A DNA stretch of 64,000 nucleotides from Roseburia_C amylophila. GTDB taxonomy: Bacteria > Bacillota > Clostridia > Lachnospirales > Lachnospiraceae. The stretch covers positions 1 through 64,000 of the forward strand of contig NZ_JAOQKI010000008.1 of the NCBI RefSeq assembly GCF_025567465.1, read 5' to 3'. Positions 7,852-16,566 of this stretch are shown here, piece by piece. The number at the start of each line of letters is the position of its first letter. Position 1 is the stretch's first letter. The notes beneath the pieces are model-generated. The model saw only the letters and a program-made list of their open reading frames with translations, had not been told where the DNA came from and did not search any database. A program made the position numbers and the translations under genes.

Positions 7852-8335
7852 AGGAGTGCTTAAGAATAATCCGCCATTTCCACAGCAGATGTTTCAACTA
7901 AATAATGATATGTATTTATCTCCTAAACAGCCCAGAAATACTTTCTGCGAAAATTTGGCTCTTGATGCATATAGTAGAGGTATGGGAGGATTAGGTCTTC
8001 CGGGAGATCTCTCATCTTCCTCACGCTTTGTACGTGTAGCTTTTACAAAGGTAAATGCAATTTCAGGTGAATCAGAGGAAGAAAGCGTTAGCCAATTCTT
8101 CCACATTCTCGGATCTGTGGATCAGCAAAGAGGATGTTGCGAAGTAGCGGATGGAAAATATGAAATCACATTGTATACGTCGTGTTGTAATGTTACAAAA
8201 GGTATTTATTATTATAATACTTATGAAAACCATCAGATCAGTGCAGTAGATATGCATGTAGAAAATCTGGATAGTGATAAAATGATTTGTTATCCAGTAA
8301 TTCAAGGAGAACGAATCAACTATCAAAATAAATAA
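7852..8335 (+). pseudogene. 3' half of a bile salt hydrolase gene
   Basis: Translates in one frame to about 160 residues closely similar to the C-terminal half of the intact hydrolase at 15527-16516 (both share DAYSRGMGG, DLSS and SQFFHILGSVDQQRGCCEV). Homology starts abruptly inside the GVL-NNPPF motif, so the catalytic Cys2 and the whole N-terminal half are missing. No stop or frameshift is present in the remaining part, so the truncation is probably recent, consistent with element insertion into the gene. A start for independent translation is not apparent. Confidence 0.85.
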
Positions 8336-8373
8336 TGTTTTGAAATCAGGGATGAGGTAGAAAGGAAGGTTCC

Positions 8374-9054
8374 ATGACAAAAGATGAAGTAAAAAAACTT
8401 AGGATGGCCAGTCCGGAATCACTACAGTTTTTAAATAATGCTACAAAATTTTATAATTTAATGATGATGTATCGTTGTGCTATTCGGGAGATACAAACTA
8501 AACTTGAGGTTTTGGATGATGAATTTTCAGTTGAGAACAATCGAAATCCTATTTCTTTTATAAAAACAAGAATTAAGAAGCCCAATAGTATTTACGATAA
8601 ACTGCAGAAGATGGGATATGAATTTACAACAGAAAATATACAGACATATCTCAATGATGTAGCAGGCGTTCGAATAGTTTGTGCGTTTATTGACGATATT
8701 TATATGATATCAGATTTGATTACCCAACAGGATGATATTAAAGTTATTGAAATAAAAGATTATATAAAAAATCCAAAATCGAATGGTTATCGAAGCTATC
8801 ATATGATTGTTGAAATACCAGTATTTTTTGCTAAGGGTAAAACACCTATGCGTGTAGAATTACAGATTCGAACCAATGGTATGGATTTCTGGGCAACATT
8901 GGAACATCAACTTCGCTATAAAAAAGGAATTGAAGAAATGCCTGGCTATGATGAGATAAGTGAAGAATTACTTCATTCTGCAAGAGCTATCATTGAAGCA
9001 GATAATGAAATGCAGAGAATAAAAGACAAAATTGGTATGTTCCACGAAATTTAG
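8374..9054 (+). CDS. Small alarmone synthetase (GTP pyrophosphokinase, RelQ/YjbM-like)
   Basis: A 226-residue single-domain RelA/SpoT nucleotidyltransferase that transfers pyrophosphate from ATP to GTP or GDP to make (p)ppGpp. Visible motifs are the substrate-binding RIKKPNSIYDKL, the GVRIVCAF strand, KSNGYRSYH, and the catalytic ELQIRTNGMDFWATLEHQL. There is no hydrolase, TGS or ACT domain, so it is a small synthetase probably controlled by expression or by tetramer binding. AAAGGAAGG precedes the ATG. It is followed by cardiolipin synthase at 35 bp and likely cotranscribed, linking alarmone signalling to membrane-lipid change. Confidence 0.9.
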   Translation: MTKDEVKKLRMASPESLQFLNNATKFYNLMMMYRCAIREIQTKLEVLDDEFSVENNRNPISFIKTRIKKPNSIYDKLQKMGYEFTTENIQTYLNDVAGVRIVCAFIDDIYMISDLITQQDDIKVIEIKDYIKNPKSNGYRSYHMIVEIPVFFAKGKTPMRVELQIRTNGMDFWATLEHQLRYKKGIEEMPGYDEISEELLHSARAIIEADNEMQRIKDKIGMFHEI

Positions 9055-9089
9055 GGAGAAAACTGAGCAAGTAGGAAGGAGGAATATAT

Positions 9090-10649
9090 ATGAAACAAGA
9101 TACTTTAGAGGGCAAAGCAAAAACAAAAAATGGGGTAAAACGGCTGTGTTTTTCCATAATCTGCATTCTTCTGGAAGTGATTTTTATTATTACTATCGTA
9201 ACACGCTTGAATGAATATGCAGAAATCATAAATTTATTTACAAGGATTTTGAGTGGGATCTTGGTTTTGGGATTGTACGCATCAAATAAGACATCCTCTA
9301 TGAAAATGCCTTGGGTCATCTTAATTCTAATTTTCCCAGTTATGGGTGTAGGCCTGTATTTGTTGATTGGTTTGAATGGTGGCACACATAAAATGCGTGA
9401 GCGATATGCAGAAATTGATAGCAAATTGTTACCAATGCTTCCGGACAGTCAGGAGTGTTTGAGCAGAATAAAAGAAACAATTCCGAAAGCAGGAAATATA
9501 GCAAGTTACATACAAAGAAATTCGCAGTATCCAATCTATCAGAATACGGATATTGTGTATTTTGATGAAGCAGTGAAAGGATTAGAGGCACAGCTTAAGG
9601 ATTTGGAGAAAGCACAGAAGTTTATCTTTATGGAATATCATGCGATAGAAGACGCTGAAGCATGGCATAAGATTCAAGATGTTCTGGAAGAGCGAGTAAA
9701 AGCAGGTGTGGAAGTTAGAGTATTCTACGATGATATGGGTTCTATAGGCTTTATTAACACAGATTTTGTGAAAAAGATGGAGGCAATAGGAATTCATTGC
9801 CGTGTATTCAATCCGTTTATGCCAGGTTTAAATCTGTTTTTGAACAATCGTGATCATAGAAAAATAACAGTTATTGATGGAAAAGTCGGATTTACAGGTG
9901 GATATAATCTAGCAAACGAATATTTTAATTACACACACCCGTATGGACAGTGGAAAGATACAGGTATTCGTTTAGAAGGAGATGCTGTTCAGTCGCTTAC
10001 GGTGACATTTTTGGAAATGTGGAATGCAGTAAGTGATAAGGATGCTAATGATTCTGATTTTAGTAAATACCTTTTCCAATATGATTATGCGGCACAGCAA
10101 ACTGGGTTTGTTCAACCTTATGCAGACAGCCCTATGGATAATGAGCAAGTAGGAGAAGAAGTTTATATCAGTATGATAAATAAAGCTGAAAAATATTGTT
10201 GGTTTATGACTCCATATCTAATCATAACAGATGAAATGACGCATGCGTTATGTCTGGCTGCTAAGCGAGGGGTAGACGTAAGAATTATCACACCTGGTAT
10301 CCCTGATAAAAAATTCATTTATAATATAACTCGTTCTTTTTATCATGGATTAGTTAAACATGGTGTTCGTGTTTATGAGTGGACTCCTGGTTTCTGTCAT
10401 GCAAAAATGAGTGTGGCAGATGACTGTATGGCAACTTGTGGAACAATTAATCTGGATTATCGAAGTTTATATCACCATTTTGAAAACGGCTGTTTTATGG
10501 TAGATTGTCAGGCAGTTGTGGAAATAAAAAATGATCTGATAAGAACGATGGGAGAATGTCGTGATGTGACAGACCAATATCAAACCGGACGAAGTGCATA
10601 TTTGCGACTGGGACAATTATTTATGAGATTATTTGCTGGATTGCTATAA
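9090..10649 (+). CDS. cls: Cardiolipin synthase
   Basis: A 519-residue membrane enzyme that condenses two phosphatidylglycerol molecules into cardiolipin. Two N-terminal membrane helices (about residues 15-37 and 46-95) precede two phospholipase-D half-sites: HRKITVIDGKVGFTGG and CHAKMSVADD with the downstream GTINLDYRS. Length and order match bacterial ClsA. AGGAGG lies before the ATG. A second, truncated copy of its last 47 codons sits at 15362-15505, clearly diverged in DNA sequence, so the two are old paralogues or one was acquired horizontally. Confidence 0.93.
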   Translation: MKQDTLEGKAKTKNGVKRLCFSIICILLEVIFIITIVTRLNEYAEIINLFTRILSGILVLGLYASNKTSSMKMPWVILILIFPVMGVGLYLLIGLNGGTHKMRERYAEIDSKLLPMLPDSQECLSRIKETIPKAGNIASYIQRNSQYPIYQNTDIVYFDEAVKGLEAQLKDLEKAQKFIFMEYHAIEDAEAWHKIQDVLEERVKAGVEVRVFYDDMGSIGFINTDFVKKMEAIGIHCRVFNPFMPGLNLFLNNRDHRKITVIDGKVGFTGGYNLANEYFNYTHPYGQWKDTGIRLEGDAVQSLTVTFLEMWNAVSDKDANDSDFSKYLFQYDYAAQQTGFVQPYADSPMDNEQVGEEVYISMINKAEKYCWFMTPYLIITDEMTHALCLAAKRGVDVRIITPGIPDKKFIYNITRSFYHGLVKHGVRVYEWTPGFCHAKMSVADDCMATCGTINLDYRSLYHHFENGCFMVDCQAVVEIKNDLIRTMGECRDVTDQYQTGRSAYLRLGQLFMRLFAGLL

Positions 10650-10659
10650 GAATCTGATG

Positions 10660-10718
10660 AAACGACCTTTCAAAAAACAGTTGATTTAGAAGTTAACTGT
10701 TTTTGAAAGGCCGTTTTT
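10660..10718 (+). terminator. Rho-independent terminator after cls
   Basis: A long hairpin: AACGACCTTTCAAAAAACAG pairs with CTGTTTTTGAAAGGCCGTT, followed by T residues. It separates the synthetase-cls pair from the next transcription unit. Confidence 0.85.
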
Positions 10719-10847
10719 GCTATATCTAACAGTCTGTTGTACAAAGAAAATTTTGCATGGATGAAAAAAACAAACCTTGTTGAGGTTAAATTGAGATTGA
10801 CTTTGTATTGTATAAGTATGAAATAAAAAGGAATCAGGTGATGTACA

Positions 10848-12281
10848 ATGAAAAAGCATAAAATATGTAAAATCCTTCTTGTTATACTGGCAATTTTTTT
10901 ATGTGTGGCTTTTTATGAATTGATCGGAATCTGCATTGCATATAAAAAGCAGCCGGAAGTGTCCAATACAACCAAAAAAGAAACAAAAAATGGTTCGTGG
11001 AACGAATGCAGTGAAAATACAGAACGTGCAGTGATCATAGAAAAGAATCCAGAAGCGCTTTTACAAAGAGTGCGTTTGATCCAGAATGCAAAAGAGGAAA
11101 TTATTCTTTCTACTTTTGCATTTAAATCCGATGAAAGTGGAAAATTAATCTTAGGAGCACTGCATGATGCGGCAGACAGAGGTGTGCATATTCGTCTGTT
11201 AGTAGATGGAATGGAGAGCTGGATTGATATGGAAGGGAATCCGTATTTCTATGGATTATCTTCTCATGAGAATGTTGAAATTAAACTGTATAATAAAGCC
11301 AACCCGTTGAAACCATGGAAAATGATGGGTAGAATGCATGATAAATATTTGATTGCAGATGGTAAGACATATATTCTTGGCGGAAGAAATACATACAATT
11401 ATTTCCTGGGTGATTTTCCGGGACATAAGAACTATGATAGAGACGTGTTAGTGGTTTGCGATGAACCTGAGAAAGAAAATTCAGTTAACCAGTTGTTAGA
11501 GTATTTTGAAACGATATGGGAACAAGAAGACAGTGGTTATTTTCATGACAATAAAAAACTGGCAAATAGAAAATCTGTAAAGAACGCAGTTTTAGAGCTG
11601 CAGAACGGCTATCAGAAATATTTTGAAGAGAATAAGGAAAGAATCTGCGATACCGATTACACGGACGAAACTTTTGAGACAGAAAAGATTGCATTAGTGT
11701 CAAATCCTATTCACACAGGTTCCAAAGAACCAGTAGTGTGGTATCAATTGGGAGAATTGATGAAAAATGCAAAAAATCGTGTGAAGATCCACACGCCATA
11801 CATTATCTGTAATGATATGATGTATAATACATGGGAGGAGATTGCAGAGAACGTTTCAGATTTTTCTATCATGACAAATTCAGTTGCGAATAATGGGAAT
11901 CCATTTGGGGCTGCCGATTATGCGAAAAACAGAAATAGAATCTTAAGTACAGGAATTAATATCTGGGAATATGAAGGCGGTTATTCATACCACGGAAAAA
12001 GTATTCTGATTGACGATGATCTGTCTGTAATCGGTTCCTTTAATATGGACATGAGAAGTGCATATCTGGATACGGAACTGATGCTTGTAATTCGCAGTAA
12101 AGATATTAATAAACAGTTGGAAGAGAGCATGGTGGAATATGAAAGAGTGTCCCGACAGGTATTGGAAGATGGAACCTATCGTGATCCGTATCATGTAGAG
12201 CCAATTGAATTGACAAAGAAGCGTCAGAGAAAAATATTTTTGGTACAGCATCTGCTTGGATGGGCAAGGTATCTGTTTTAA
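10848..12281 (+). CDS. Phospholipase D / cardiolipin synthase-like protein
   Basis: A 477-residue protein with one N-terminal membrane helix (about residues 8-28) and two phospholipase-D motifs: MHDKYLIADGKTYILGGRN and YHGKSILIDDDLSVIGSFNMD. Only one membrane segment and the divergent first half distinguish it from the cardiolipin synthase upstream; it may be a phosphatidyltransferase or phospholipase acting at the outer membrane face. It is followed 17 bp later by a response regulator, so it probably forms an operon with the two-component system. Confidence 0.85.
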   Translation: MKKHKICKILLVILAIFLCVAFYELIGICIAYKKQPEVSNTTKKETKNGSWNECSENTERAVIIEKNPEALLQRVRLIQNAKEEIILSTFAFKSDESGKLILGALHDAADRGVHIRLLVDGMESWIDMEGNPYFYGLSSHENVEIKLYNKANPLKPWKMMGRMHDKYLIADGKTYILGGRNTYNYFLGDFPGHKNYDRDVLVVCDEPEKENSVNQLLEYFETIWEQEDSGYFHDNKKLANRKSVKNAVLELQNGYQKYFEENKERICDTDYTDETFETEKIALVSNPIHTGSKEPVVWYQLGELMKNAKNRVKIHTPYIICNDMMYNTWEEIAENVSDFSIMTNSVANNGNPFGAADYAKNRNRILSTGINIWEYEGGYSYHGKSILIDDDLSVIGSFNMDMRSAYLDTELMLVIRSKDINKQLEESMVEYERVSRQVLEDGTYRDPYHVEPIELTKKRQRKIFLVQHLLGWARYLF

Positions 12282-12298
12282 TAAGGAGGAAGGAAAAC

Positions 12299-12970
12299 AT
12301 GTTCCAAATATTGATTGTAGAAGATGATAAAGAATTAAGCCAGCTATTCCAAAAAGTGCTTGAGAAGAATGGATATCAAGTCAAAAGTGCATCGGATGGA
12401 GCACAGGCATTAGAAGTATTGGATAAGGAATATATTGATCTGATCATTTCTGATATTATGATGCCGGTTATGGATGGTTATGAACTGGTGTCAGAACTTC
12501 GTTCAGCAGGATATCAGATACCAGTTCTTATGATCACTGCGAAAGGTTCCTTTGATGATATGCGCCAGGGATTTCTTTCGGGAAGTGACGATTATATGGT
12601 AAAACCGGTAAATGTGAATGAAATGGTTTTAAGAGTCGGAGCACTGCTTCGCCGTGCACAGATACTGAATGAACACAAAATTGTGATCGGTTCAACAGAG
12701 TTTGATTATGATGCAATGACGGTTACAACTGATAAGGAAAGTCTTGTTTTGCCTAAAAAAGAATTCCTGCTTTTATATAAGCTTGCAGCTTCGCCAGGCA
12801 GAACATTTACAAAACAACAGTTGATGGATGAAGTATGGGGATACGAGACGGAGGCAGACCCACATACGATAGAGGTACATATAGGAAGAATCAGAGAGCG
12901 TTTTAAAGATAACCCTGATTTTGAAATCGTAACAATGCGTGGAATTGGATACAAGGTGGTGAAAAAATAA
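12299..12970 (+). CDS. OmpR-type response regulator of the envelope island
   Basis: A 223-residue regulator with receiver residues Asp9-Asp10, Asp52 in ISDIMMP and Lys in MVKPVN, and a winged-helix DNA-binding domain ending in TMRGIGYKV. ATG 12299 follows AAGGAGGA. Its stop overlaps the kinase start by one base. The location between a phospholipase-D gene and a FUSC membrane protein suggests it controls membrane or cell-wall stress genes in this island. Confidence 0.92.
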   Translation: MFQILIVEDDKELSQLFQKVLEKNGYQVKSASDGAQALEVLDKEYIDLIISDIMMPVMDGYELVSELRSAGYQIPVLMITAKGSFDDMRQGFLSGSDDYMVKPVNVNEMVLRVGALLRRAQILNEHKIVIGSTEFDYDAMTVTTDKESLVLPKKEFLLLYKLAASPGRTFTKQQLMDEVWGYETEADPHTIEVHIGRIRERFKDNPDFEIVTMRGIGYKVVKK

Positions 12971-14013
12971 TGGAACAAAAGAAAGAAAAAGGATTGCGGA
13001 TCCGATCCTGTCTGACTGGTGCAATCTGGCTGGCACTTGTATTTTCAACAGTTATATCTGCTTTATTATTTGCTATTTTGAATCATTTTTTTAATCTGCC
13101 GGGCAGCATACCTGTGCTTGGCTGGCTTTTGATTTTCAATACATTGATTGCAGGGCTGATCACTTCCTTTATTAATGCAAAGTTACTGGAACCAATTACC
13201 AGGCTTAGTAAAGCAATGAAGGAAGTTTCTCGGGGAGATTTTGAACAGCATTTGGAAACGAACAGCCGTATAGCAGAAGTTGGAGAATCTTATCAAAGTT
13301 TTAACGTTATGACAAAAGAACTTCGTGCAACAGAGGTGCTGCAGATGGATTTTGTATCTAATGTTTCTCATGAGTTTAAGACCCCGATTAATGCCATTGA
13401 AGGATATACAATGCTGCTTCAGGGAGAAGAACTGTCTCCGGATCAAGAGGAATATGTAGAAAAAATCTTATTTAACACCCAAAGACTTTCCGGATTGGTT
13501 GGTAATATTTTGCTGTTATCCAAGTTAGAGAATCAGAATATACCAATGAAAAAAACAGAATATCGTTTGGATGAACAGATCCGTCAGGCATTTCTTTCCC
13601 TGGAGACAAAATGGACAGAAAAAGAAATTGGTTTCCAGGTAGAGCTGGAGGAAGTTAAATATACTGGGAATGAAGGACTTTTTATGCATATCTGGATAAA
13701 TCTTTTGGATAATGCGATTAAGTTCAGTCCTGCAAAGGGGACAATTATGATGTTTCTGAAGCAGGAAAAGGATTCTGTAATGTTTATTCTGGAAGATGAA
13801 GGACCGGGAATAGAGGATGATGTGAAAACCAGAATATTTGATAAATTTTATCAGGCAGACGGTTCTCACAAAGCAGAAGGAAATGGTCTCGGCCTTGCAC
13901 TTGTGAAACGGATCGTAGATAGTGCCGGAGGAACAATCAAGGCAGAAAACCGGGAATATGGTGGATGCAGATTTGTTGTAGAGCTTCCAATACAGAAAGA
14001 TGGGGCCATATAA
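12970..14013 (+). CDS. Sensor histidine kinase of the envelope island
   Basis: A 347-residue kinase: two membrane helices (about residues 15-38 and 47-67) joined by a very short loop, a HAMP linker (ITRLSKAMKEVSRGDFEQHL), phospho-acceptor SHEFKTPI (His134), and N/G1/G2 boxes (NLLDNAIKFS, DEGPGIE, GNGLGLALV). The minimal extracellular loop points to sensing within or near the membrane. It overlaps its regulator gene by one base (TAATG). Confidence 0.92.
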   Translation: MEQKKEKGLRIRSCLTGAIWLALVFSTVISALLFAILNHFFNLPGSIPVLGWLLIFNTLIAGLITSFINAKLLEPITRLSKAMKEVSRGDFEQHLETNSRIAEVGESYQSFNVMTKELRATEVLQMDFVSNVSHEFKTPINAIEGYTMLLQGEELSPDQEEYVEKILFNTQRLSGLVGNILLLSKLENQNIPMKKTEYRLDEQIRQAFLSLETKWTEKEIGFQVELEEVKYTGNEGLFMHIWINLLDNAIKFSPAKGTIMMFLKQEKDSVMFILEDEGPGIEDDVKTRIFDKFYQADGSHKAEGNGLGLALVKRIVDSAGGTIKAENREYGGCRFVVELPIQKDGAI

Positions 14014-14044
14014 GTTTAAGAAAAACAGATAGAGGAGGAATTAC

Positions 14045-15097
14045 ATGACATTTTATCAGGAATTGCAGTTAAATCAGGCAGGTTCTAAAAATCTGTTGAA
14101 AAATAGTGAAACAGTGAAAGAAAAATCATATCATATACTGGTATATTTGGTAAAGATAGCTGTTACAATGGCATTTTGTTTTTTATTTGTTACTATTTTC
14201 AGTATCTTATTTGGAAATGAGAACAGCATTGTAGGTGTAGTAGTCTTATTATGTCTCATGGTGTTTAGAAATGCGGATCTGGGGATCCATACCGGACAAT
14301 CTACGATGCTTTTGGCTTTGTTCTTTGTAATTATGGCTGTATGTCCGCATTTAGCAAATCAGTTTTCACCGGTATTGGGAATGCTGTTAAATATTGCGGC
14401 ACTGGCTGTGTTGATTCTGTTCGGATGCCATAATCCATTCATGTTTAATCAATCTACATTGGTTCTTGGGTATCTGCTGCTATATGGTTATGATGTTACA
14501 GGAAAAAGCTATCAGATGCGATTAGTCGGAATGGCTTTAGGTGCAGCACTTACCTGCTTCGTATTTTATCGAAATCATAAAAACAGAACTTATAAAAGAA
14601 ATCTGAAAGATCTGATACAAGAATTTGATATCACTTCTTCCAGAACAAAATGGCAGATATGTCAGATTTTATGCGTACCGATTGTCCTTTGCATTGCAGA
14701 ACTTTGTAATATGCCACGTGCAATGTGGGCTGGTATTGCGGCCATGTCCGCGATTTTGCCGTTTATGGAAGATATGCACTACAGAGTCCGTAAAAGGATT
14801 GTCGGAAATATTGTAGGTGTTATATGTTTTACAGTATTATATTTTCTGCTTCCTTCGTCAATCTATGCATATATAGGAATTCTTGGTGGAATCGGTGTAG
14901 GATTTTCAGCACAATATGGCTGGCAGGCAGTATTTAACACATTTGGTGCTTTAGCCATTGCTACAGAGACTTATGGACTACAAGGAGCGGTTAGTCTTAG
15001 AGTGATTCAAAATGTTTTTGGTGTTGTGTTTGCTTTAGCATTTTGTGTTATATTTTATTGGTTTATGTCTAAAAAAAAGGAAAGTGCGCTATCATGA
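14045..15097 (+). CDS. FUSC family integral membrane protein
   Basis: A 350-residue protein with two blocks of membrane helices separated by a cytoplasmic segment (about residues 180-205), the architecture of FUSC (fusaric acid resistance / aromatic acid exporter) proteins. The second block contains the family-typical MPRAMWAGIAAMSAILPF stretch. AGAGGAGG precedes the ATG. It follows the kinase by 31 bp and probably ends the operon. Transport substrate is unknown; efflux of amphipathic acids, including bile acids, would fit the neighbourhood but is inference. Confidence 0.75.
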   Translation: MTFYQELQLNQAGSKNLLKNSETVKEKSYHILVYLVKIAVTMAFCFLFVTIFSILFGNENSIVGVVVLLCLMVFRNADLGIHTGQSTMLLALFFVIMAVCPHLANQFSPVLGMLLNIAALAVLILFGCHNPFMFNQSTLVLGYLLLYGYDVTGKSYQMRLVGMALGAALTCFVFYRNHKNRTYKRNLKDLIQEFDITSSRTKWQICQILCVPIVLCIAELCNMPRAMWAGIAAMSAILPFMEDMHYRVRKRIVGNIVGVICFTVLYFLLPSSIYAYIGILGGIGVGFSAQYGWQAVFNTFGALAIATETYGLQGAVSLRVIQNVFGVVFALAFCVIFYWFMSKKKESALS

Positions 15098-15263
15098 TGG
15101 TCATATCGGTCGCTCTGTATATTATCCAGAATACCAGGACTCTTAAGGGAGAGACTGTATAAGCAATTTTATATTGCAATGACTAGAAAAATATTTAGGA
15201 GAAGATAGATATAAACAGTAAGTCAAACACACAAACTATGGAGTCTTTAGTCGGTTTAATAAA

Positions 15264-15281
15264 ATTTTAGATAGAAAATAA
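15264..15281 (+). pseudogene. 3' tip of a lost ftsH copy
   Basis: ATTTTAGATAGAAAATAA here is identical over 18 bases to the very end of the intact ftsH gene (18364-18381, residues ILDRK and stop). An identical match ending exactly at a stop codon, next to a cls tip and a bsh gene, suggests a remnant of a former ftsH copy. The match is short and A+T-rich, so chance cannot be excluded. Confidence 0.45.
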
Positions 15282-15328
15282 ATCATTCAATGTCATTTAG
15301 ATAAGGTTTTTTATGACAAAAAGACAGA

Positions 15329-15358
15329 TTGCTTATCTGCCTTATAATGCAGTATAAT
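15329..15358 (+). promoter_or_regulatory. Probable promoter of bsh-ftsH
   Basis: TTGCTT at 15329-15334 and TATAAT at 15353-15358 with an 18-bp spacer, directly before the cls remnant. Transcripts from here would carry the remnant as the 5' leader of the bile salt hydrolase. Confidence 0.5.
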
Positions 15359-15361
15359 GGT

Positions 15362-15505
15362 AGTCAGACAGTTTTGGATATAAGAGATGATCTTGGAGCA
15401 ACAATGAATGAATGCAGGGAAGTGACCGAAAAGTACCGCACAGGACGGAGTGCATATTTACGGATCGGACAGTTGTTTATGAGATTGTTTGCAGGACTAT
15501 TATAG
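15362..15505 (+). pseudogene. 3' remnant of a second cardiolipin synthase gene
   Basis: The last 47 codons of a cls gene, reading SQTVLDIRDDLGATMNEC and then the conserved end GRSAYLRIGQLFMRLFAGLL, homologous to the end of the intact cls at 9090-10649. The rest of the gene is missing. It abuts the intact bile salt hydrolase gene (21 bp before its start), showing an ancestral cls-bsh gene order. Confidence 0.85.
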
Positions 15506-15526
15506 CAGAAAGAAGAGGTGTTCGAT

Positions 15527-16516
15527 ATGTGTACAGCAGCAACTTACAAAACAAAAGATTTTTATATGGGCAGAACGCTTGATTATGAATTTTCCTATGG
15601 GGAACAGATCACGATAACGCCAAGAAATTACGAATTTGATTTCCGGTTTGCCGGGAAGATAAAAAGCCATTATGCTTTGATCGGAATGGCATTTGTTGCA
15701 GGAGGTTATCCGCTTTATTATGATGCTGTTAATGAAAAAGGCCTTGGAATGGCAGGTCTTAATTTTGTCGGCAATGCGGCATATGAAGAGGCTTTGCCGG
15801 AAGATGAAACAGAAGTCAGCCAGGTGGCACAGTTCGAGTTCATCCCATGGATCCTTACACAGTGTGCTACTGTAGCAGAGGCGAGAGAGAAGCTGGCAGC
15901 AATGAGACTGACAGGCACAGCATTCAGTGAGCAGCTGCCGACAGCACAGCTTCACTGGATCATTGCAGACAAAGACGCCTGTATCGTTGTTGAGTCTATG
16001 AAGGATGGGCTGCATGTATATGATAATCCGGTAGGAGTGCTTACCAATAATCCACCATTCCTGAGTCAGATGTTTGCACTGAATAATTATGCCGGAGTAT
16101 CCAGAAAACAGCCGGAGAGTACTTTTGCAGGAGTATTACAGCTTGATGCATATAGCAGAGGAATGGGTGGAATGGGAATACCTGGAGATCTTTCCAGCCA
16201 GTCAAGATTTGTGAAAGTTGCCTTTACAAAATTAAATTCGATCTCCGGTGAAGAAGAGGATGAGAGTGTAAGCCAGTTCTTCCATATCTTAGGATCCGTA
16301 GATCAGCAGCGTGGATGCTGTGAGGTGACAGAAGGCAAATATGAGATCACGATATACACGTCCTGTTGTAATACAGCAAAAGGTATTTACTATTATACGA
16401 CTTATGATAATCATCAGATCACAGCGGTTGACATGCATGCCGAAAATCTGGATTCAGATCAGCTGATCTGTTATCCGCTTCTGTCCAAGGGCGAAGTCAG
16501 ATGGCAGAATAAATAA
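15527..16516 (+). CDS. bsh: Bile salt hydrolase (conjugated bile acid hydrolase)
   Basis: A 329-residue N-terminal-nucleophile hydrolase that releases glycine or taurine from conjugated bile acids in the cytoplasm. Met-Cys at the start gives the catalytic Cys2 after Met removal; Arg and Asp of GRTLDYE, Asn of AGLNFVGNA, Asn of TNNPPF and Arg of SSQSRF are all in place. The KGLGMAGLNF region favours bile salt hydrolase over penicillin V acylase. ATG 15527 follows AGAGGTG. It lies 50 bp upstream of ftsH, probably in one operon. Its DNA is less A+T-rich than the truncated copy at 7852. Confidence 0.93.
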   Translation: MCTAATYKTKDFYMGRTLDYEFSYGEQITITPRNYEFDFRFAGKIKSHYALIGMAFVAGGYPLYYDAVNEKGLGMAGLNFVGNAAYEEALPEDETEVSQVAQFEFIPWILTQCATVAEAREKLAAMRLTGTAFSEQLPTAQLHWIIADKDACIVVESMKDGLHVYDNPVGVLTNNPPFLSQMFALNNYAGVSRKQPESTFAGVLQLDAYSRGMGGMGIPGDLSSQSRFVKVAFTKLNSISGEEEDESVSQFFHILGSVDQQRGCCEVTEGKYEITIYTSCCNTAKGIYYYTTYDNHQITAVDMHAENLDSDQLICYPLLSKGEVRWQNK

Positions 16517-16566
16517 TACGAAAATGCACAGAGAAACCATAACGCAGAACAACAGGAGGAAAGACC

